DNA of 64,000 bases from an uncultured Ruthenibacterium sp. (GTDB lineage: Bacteria > Bacillota > Clostridia > Oscillospirales > Ruminococcaceae): NCBI GenBank assembly GCA_944386565.1, contig CALXBO010000003.1, positions 46,661-110,660 on the forward strand, read 5' to 3'. The stretch's first letter is position 1, and each line of letters starts with the position of its first letter. The notes under the pieces were generated by a model that made no database searches, was not told the DNA's origin, and was given only the letters and a program-made list of their open reading frames with translations. Positions 62,069 to 64,000 of the stretch are shown here, piece after piece. The position numbers were made by a program, and so were the translations under genes.

Positions 62069-63108
62069 AAGCAAAGATCATTGACCGCAAATGGGTGGTG
62101 GAGTGGTTCGACGAGCGCCAGTGCTACCACATGCCCAGCCTGACGCTGGCCGACAACGGCAACCTCCTCGCCGTGTGGAACGGCGGATTCCTCCAGTGGA
62201 ACGGCGACCCGATGGGCCGCGACGCCAAGGACTGGGTCTCGGTGCTCGAGCCGGGCGCGAAGGAGTGGTCGAACCCCGACGCCGTGGGCTGCGACATCCG
62301 CTACTGCTGCCACGACCCCGTGTTTTTGAAAAACCGCAAGGGTGAGATCATCCTGCTGTTCGCCAAATTCCTCGACACCGAGGTGAACTTCACCACGTGG
62401 TGCAACGGGCGCGACGAGCTGTGGACGCGCAAGACGAAGGACGGCGGCCGCACGTGGGAGCCCGCGCGCCCCGCGGGCATCCAGAGCGGCCACGCGTCGA
62501 ACGACAGCGTCCTGCTCGACGACGGCACCATCGTGTTTGCCTCCACGTCCAGCGAACTCGCGGACAAATACTTCGGCGCGGTGCGCATCTATCTCTCGCA
62601 CGACGACGGCGAGACGTGGGAGAAAGGCCCCATCCTCGCGGCCGACGACGGCAACCTCATCCGCGAGCCCGCGCTGTGCCTGCGCCCGGACGGCGTCATC
62701 CGCATGTTCACGCGCACGTGCCCGGGCAACACGGGCTGGGGCGCGGGCATTCAGTCCATCCCGTCCTACACGGCCGAGAGCCGCGACGGCGGGCGCACGT
62801 GGACGAAACCCGTGCCCGCGGGCATCCTCAACAACGAATCGAAGATCGACGTCATCAGCTGGGACAAGGACACCATCCTCATGGCCTACAACGACACCCC
62901 CGTGGCCGACTGGCACGAGCGCAGCCCGCTGACGCTCGCCTATTCGAAGGACGAGGGCAAGACGTGGACGAACCTCATCGAGCTCGCGTCCGCGCCCGGC
63001 AATAAGTGCCAGCCCGCGATGTGCCGCGACCGCGACGGCCGCCTGAACGTGGTGTACATGCACCGCCACACGGCCATCGAGCACCTCGTGCTGGAGATCA
63101 CCGACTGA
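62065..63108 (+). CDS. Sialidase-fold (BNR-repeat) protein, second copy
   Basis: 347-residue six-bladed-propeller protein without a signal peptide. Asp-box turns are clear: TKDGGRTWEPA, SHDDGETWEKG, SRDGGRTWTKP and SKDEGKTWTNL, four in regular spacing. It begins KWVVEWFDERQCYHMPSLTLADNGNLLAVWNGG. It is much shorter than the protein at 56761 and lacks its extra domain. Arginines that could form a sialidase triad are present, but I cannot align them with certainty. The ATG overlaps the preceding stop (ATGA) and has AAAGGGG upstream. It is the last island gene. Confidence 0.75.
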   Translation: MKAKIIDRKWVVEWFDERQCYHMPSLTLADNGNLLAVWNGGFLQWNGDPMGRDAKDWVSVLEPGAKEWSNPDAVGCDIRYCCHDPVFLKNRKGEIILLFAKFLDTEVNFTTWCNGRDELWTRKTKDGGRTWEPARPAGIQSGHASNDSVLLDDGTIVFASTSSELADKYFGAVRIYLSHDDGETWEKGPILAADDGNLIREPALCLRPDGVIRMFTRTCPGNTGWGAGIQSIPSYTAESRDGGRTWTKPVPAGILNNESKIDVISWDKDTILMAYNDTPVADWHERSPLTLAYSKDEGKTWTNLIELASAPGNKCQPAMCRDRDGRLNVVYMHRHTAIEHLVLEITD

Positions 63109-63130
63109 ACGCGGAAGGAAAGGGAGAGCC

Positions 63131-63901
63131 ATGGACACACAGGCTCGGCGAGAAGCGGCGCTGGCGTGCATCCTCGATCTGGGCGAGCTGCTGCTCACGA
63201 GCGGCGCGGAAGTGATGCGCGTCGAGGACACCGTGGCCCGCCTGTGCGCCGCGTACGGATTTGAGACGACGGACGTGTTCACGATCACGTCCAGCATCGT
63301 CGTCACGGCGCGCGCGCCCGACGGCCGCGTGCTCACGCAGACGCGCCGCATCCGCGAGCGCAGCACCGACCTCGGCTGCGTGGAGCGCGTGAACGCGCTG
63401 TCGCGCCGGTTGTGCGCGTCGCCGCTGCCCGTGGAAGAGCTGCCCGATGCCGTGCGCGAAGCGGCCTGCGGCCCGCGCTGGCCGGACAGCGTGCAGCTGG
63501 CGGCGTACGTGTGTGTTTCGGCGGTGTTCACGCTGTTTTTCGGCGGCAGCCCCGCCGACGCCCTCGCGGCCGCCGCGGCGGGAGCCGTGCTCTTCGCCGC
63601 GCTGCGCGCGGGCGGCGGGCTGCGCATCAACGGGCTTTTGCTGGCGTTCGCGGCCAGCGCCGCGGCGGCGTTTGCGGTGGCGGCGCTTCGCGTGTGCGGG
63701 CTCGCCTGCGCGCCGGACCGCGCCGTCGTCGGAAACATCATGCTGCTCATTCCGGGCCTTGCGTTCACGACGTCGCTGCGCGACATGATCCGAGGCGACA
63801 CCATCTCGGGTCTGCTCGGCCTGAGCGAGGCCGTCGTGAAGGCGCTGGCCGTCGCGGCGGGGTTTGCGGTCGTTCTGTACGGTGCGGGAGGCGGTGTGTG
63901 A
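63131..63901 (+). CDS. Threonine/serine exporter family protein, N-terminal half (ThrE-type)
   Basis: 256 residues. The soluble N-terminal part (LDLGELLLTSGAEVMRVEDTVARLCAAYGF ... TSSIVVTARAPDG) is typical of the DUF1212 half of ThrE. It is followed by five hydrophobic helices from about 122 to 252, ending GNIMLLIPGLAFTTSLRDMIRGDTISGLLGLSEAVVKALAVAAGF. In Firmicutes the two ThrE halves are often separate genes, and the second half begins at the next base. It could export threonine, serine or another small solute. ATG with AAGGAAAGGGAG upstream. Confidence 0.9.
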   Translation: MDTQARREAALACILDLGELLLTSGAEVMRVEDTVARLCAAYGFETTDVFTITSSIVVTARAPDGRVLTQTRRIRERSTDLGCVERVNALSRRLCASPLPVEELPDAVREAACGPRWPDSVQLAAYVCVSAVFTLFFGGSPADALAAAAAGAVLFAALRAGGGLRINGLLLAFAASAAAAFAVAALRVCGLACAPDRAVVGNIMLLIPGLAFTTSLRDMIRGDTISGLLGLSEAVVKALAVAAGFAVVLYGAGGGV

Positions 63902-64000
63902 TGCGGGAACTGTTCCAGACTGTAATGGGCGCGCTCGGCTCGGTCGGGTTCGCGGTGCTGTTCAACATCCGCGGCACAAAGCTCGCGTGGGCGGGCGCGG
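63901..64000 (+). CDS. Threonine/serine exporter, C-terminal half, truncated by the window edge
   Basis: The ATG shares its A with the stop of the preceding gene (TGATG). The visible 33 residues include GSVGFAVLFNIRGTKLAWAG, the characteristic start of the YjjB/ThrE-C membrane domain (usually about 150 residues). The rest lies to the right of the window. Confidence 0.85.
   Translation, partial: MRELFQTVMGALGSVGFAVLFNIRGTKLAWAGA

Overview
The window reads as a chromosomal segment of a G+C-rich, spore-forming (or recently spore-forming) gut-type Firmicute, most plausibly an Oscillospirales/Ruminococcaceae-like clostridium. The evidence is a SpoIIE homologue, an AbrB/SpoVT-type switch protein, an SdpR/SdpI pair, Firmicute sigma-A promoters (several near-perfect TTGACA-N17-TATAAT), strong AGGAGG ribosome-binding sites, and many GTG starts. 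No tRNA, rRNA, CRISPR array, integrase or transposase was recognised. Because the DNA is G+C-rich, long antisense open frames are common and are not genes.

Layout. 1-4.7 kb: end of asnB, an M50-type membrane protease with a helical tail, and metG, followed by a palindrome-rich repeat. 4.9-13.1 kb: a mostly minus-strand housekeeping block (clpB, an RHH protein, a YesL-like membrane protein, a small hypothetical, a flavodoxin-fold reductase, an Lrp regulator, hflX) with gluQRS on the plus strand. 13.2-19.5 kb: proB-proA-hypothetical, then birA-bioY facing hemW across a BirA operator, then a phosphatase. 19.7-28 kb: an XRE regulator, an abrB-like gene, trpS and gltX back to back, spoIIE, fba and sdpR-sdpI. 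28.0-28.4 kb: a non-coding stretch rich in DnaA-box-like words. 28.4-33 kb: a small membrane protein, rlmB, a 980-residue P-type-ATPase-like protein that has lost its catalytic DKTGT, and a PsiE-like protein. 33-37.4 kb: a MATE transporter, dCMP deaminase, a thioredoxin-reductase-like flavoprotein without recognisable NADPH motifs, and an M20 amidohydrolase.

37.5-63.1 kb is a large carbohydrate-utilisation island. A LacI regulator faces a PfkB kinase / HpcH-HpaI aldolase / D-2-hydroxyacid dehydrogenase operon. A six-gene minus operon encodes two Gfo/Idh/MocA dehydrogenases, a class-III aminotransferase, an AraA-like isomerase, an FGGY kinase and a class-II aldolase. It faces a plus operon encoding a CUT1 ABC importer (two permeases, one lipoprotein, no ATPase), a DegT aminotransferase, a DapA/NanA-type lyase, an aldo-keto reductase, two sialidase-fold (BNR) proteins, a sialate-O-acetylesterase-like protein and an unassigned barrel-type hydrolase. 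None of the hydrolases has a signal peptide. My inference is that an intact substituted glycoside is imported, opened in the cytosol, handled by oxidation and transamination, and fed into isomerase-kinase-aldolase chemistry. The word TACTAATAAAA recurs in the control regions of the plus operons and of the divergent minus operon, suggesting one regulon. The substrate is not deducible from sequence alone.

The window ends in a split ThrE-type threonine/serine exporter, whose second half runs off the right edge.
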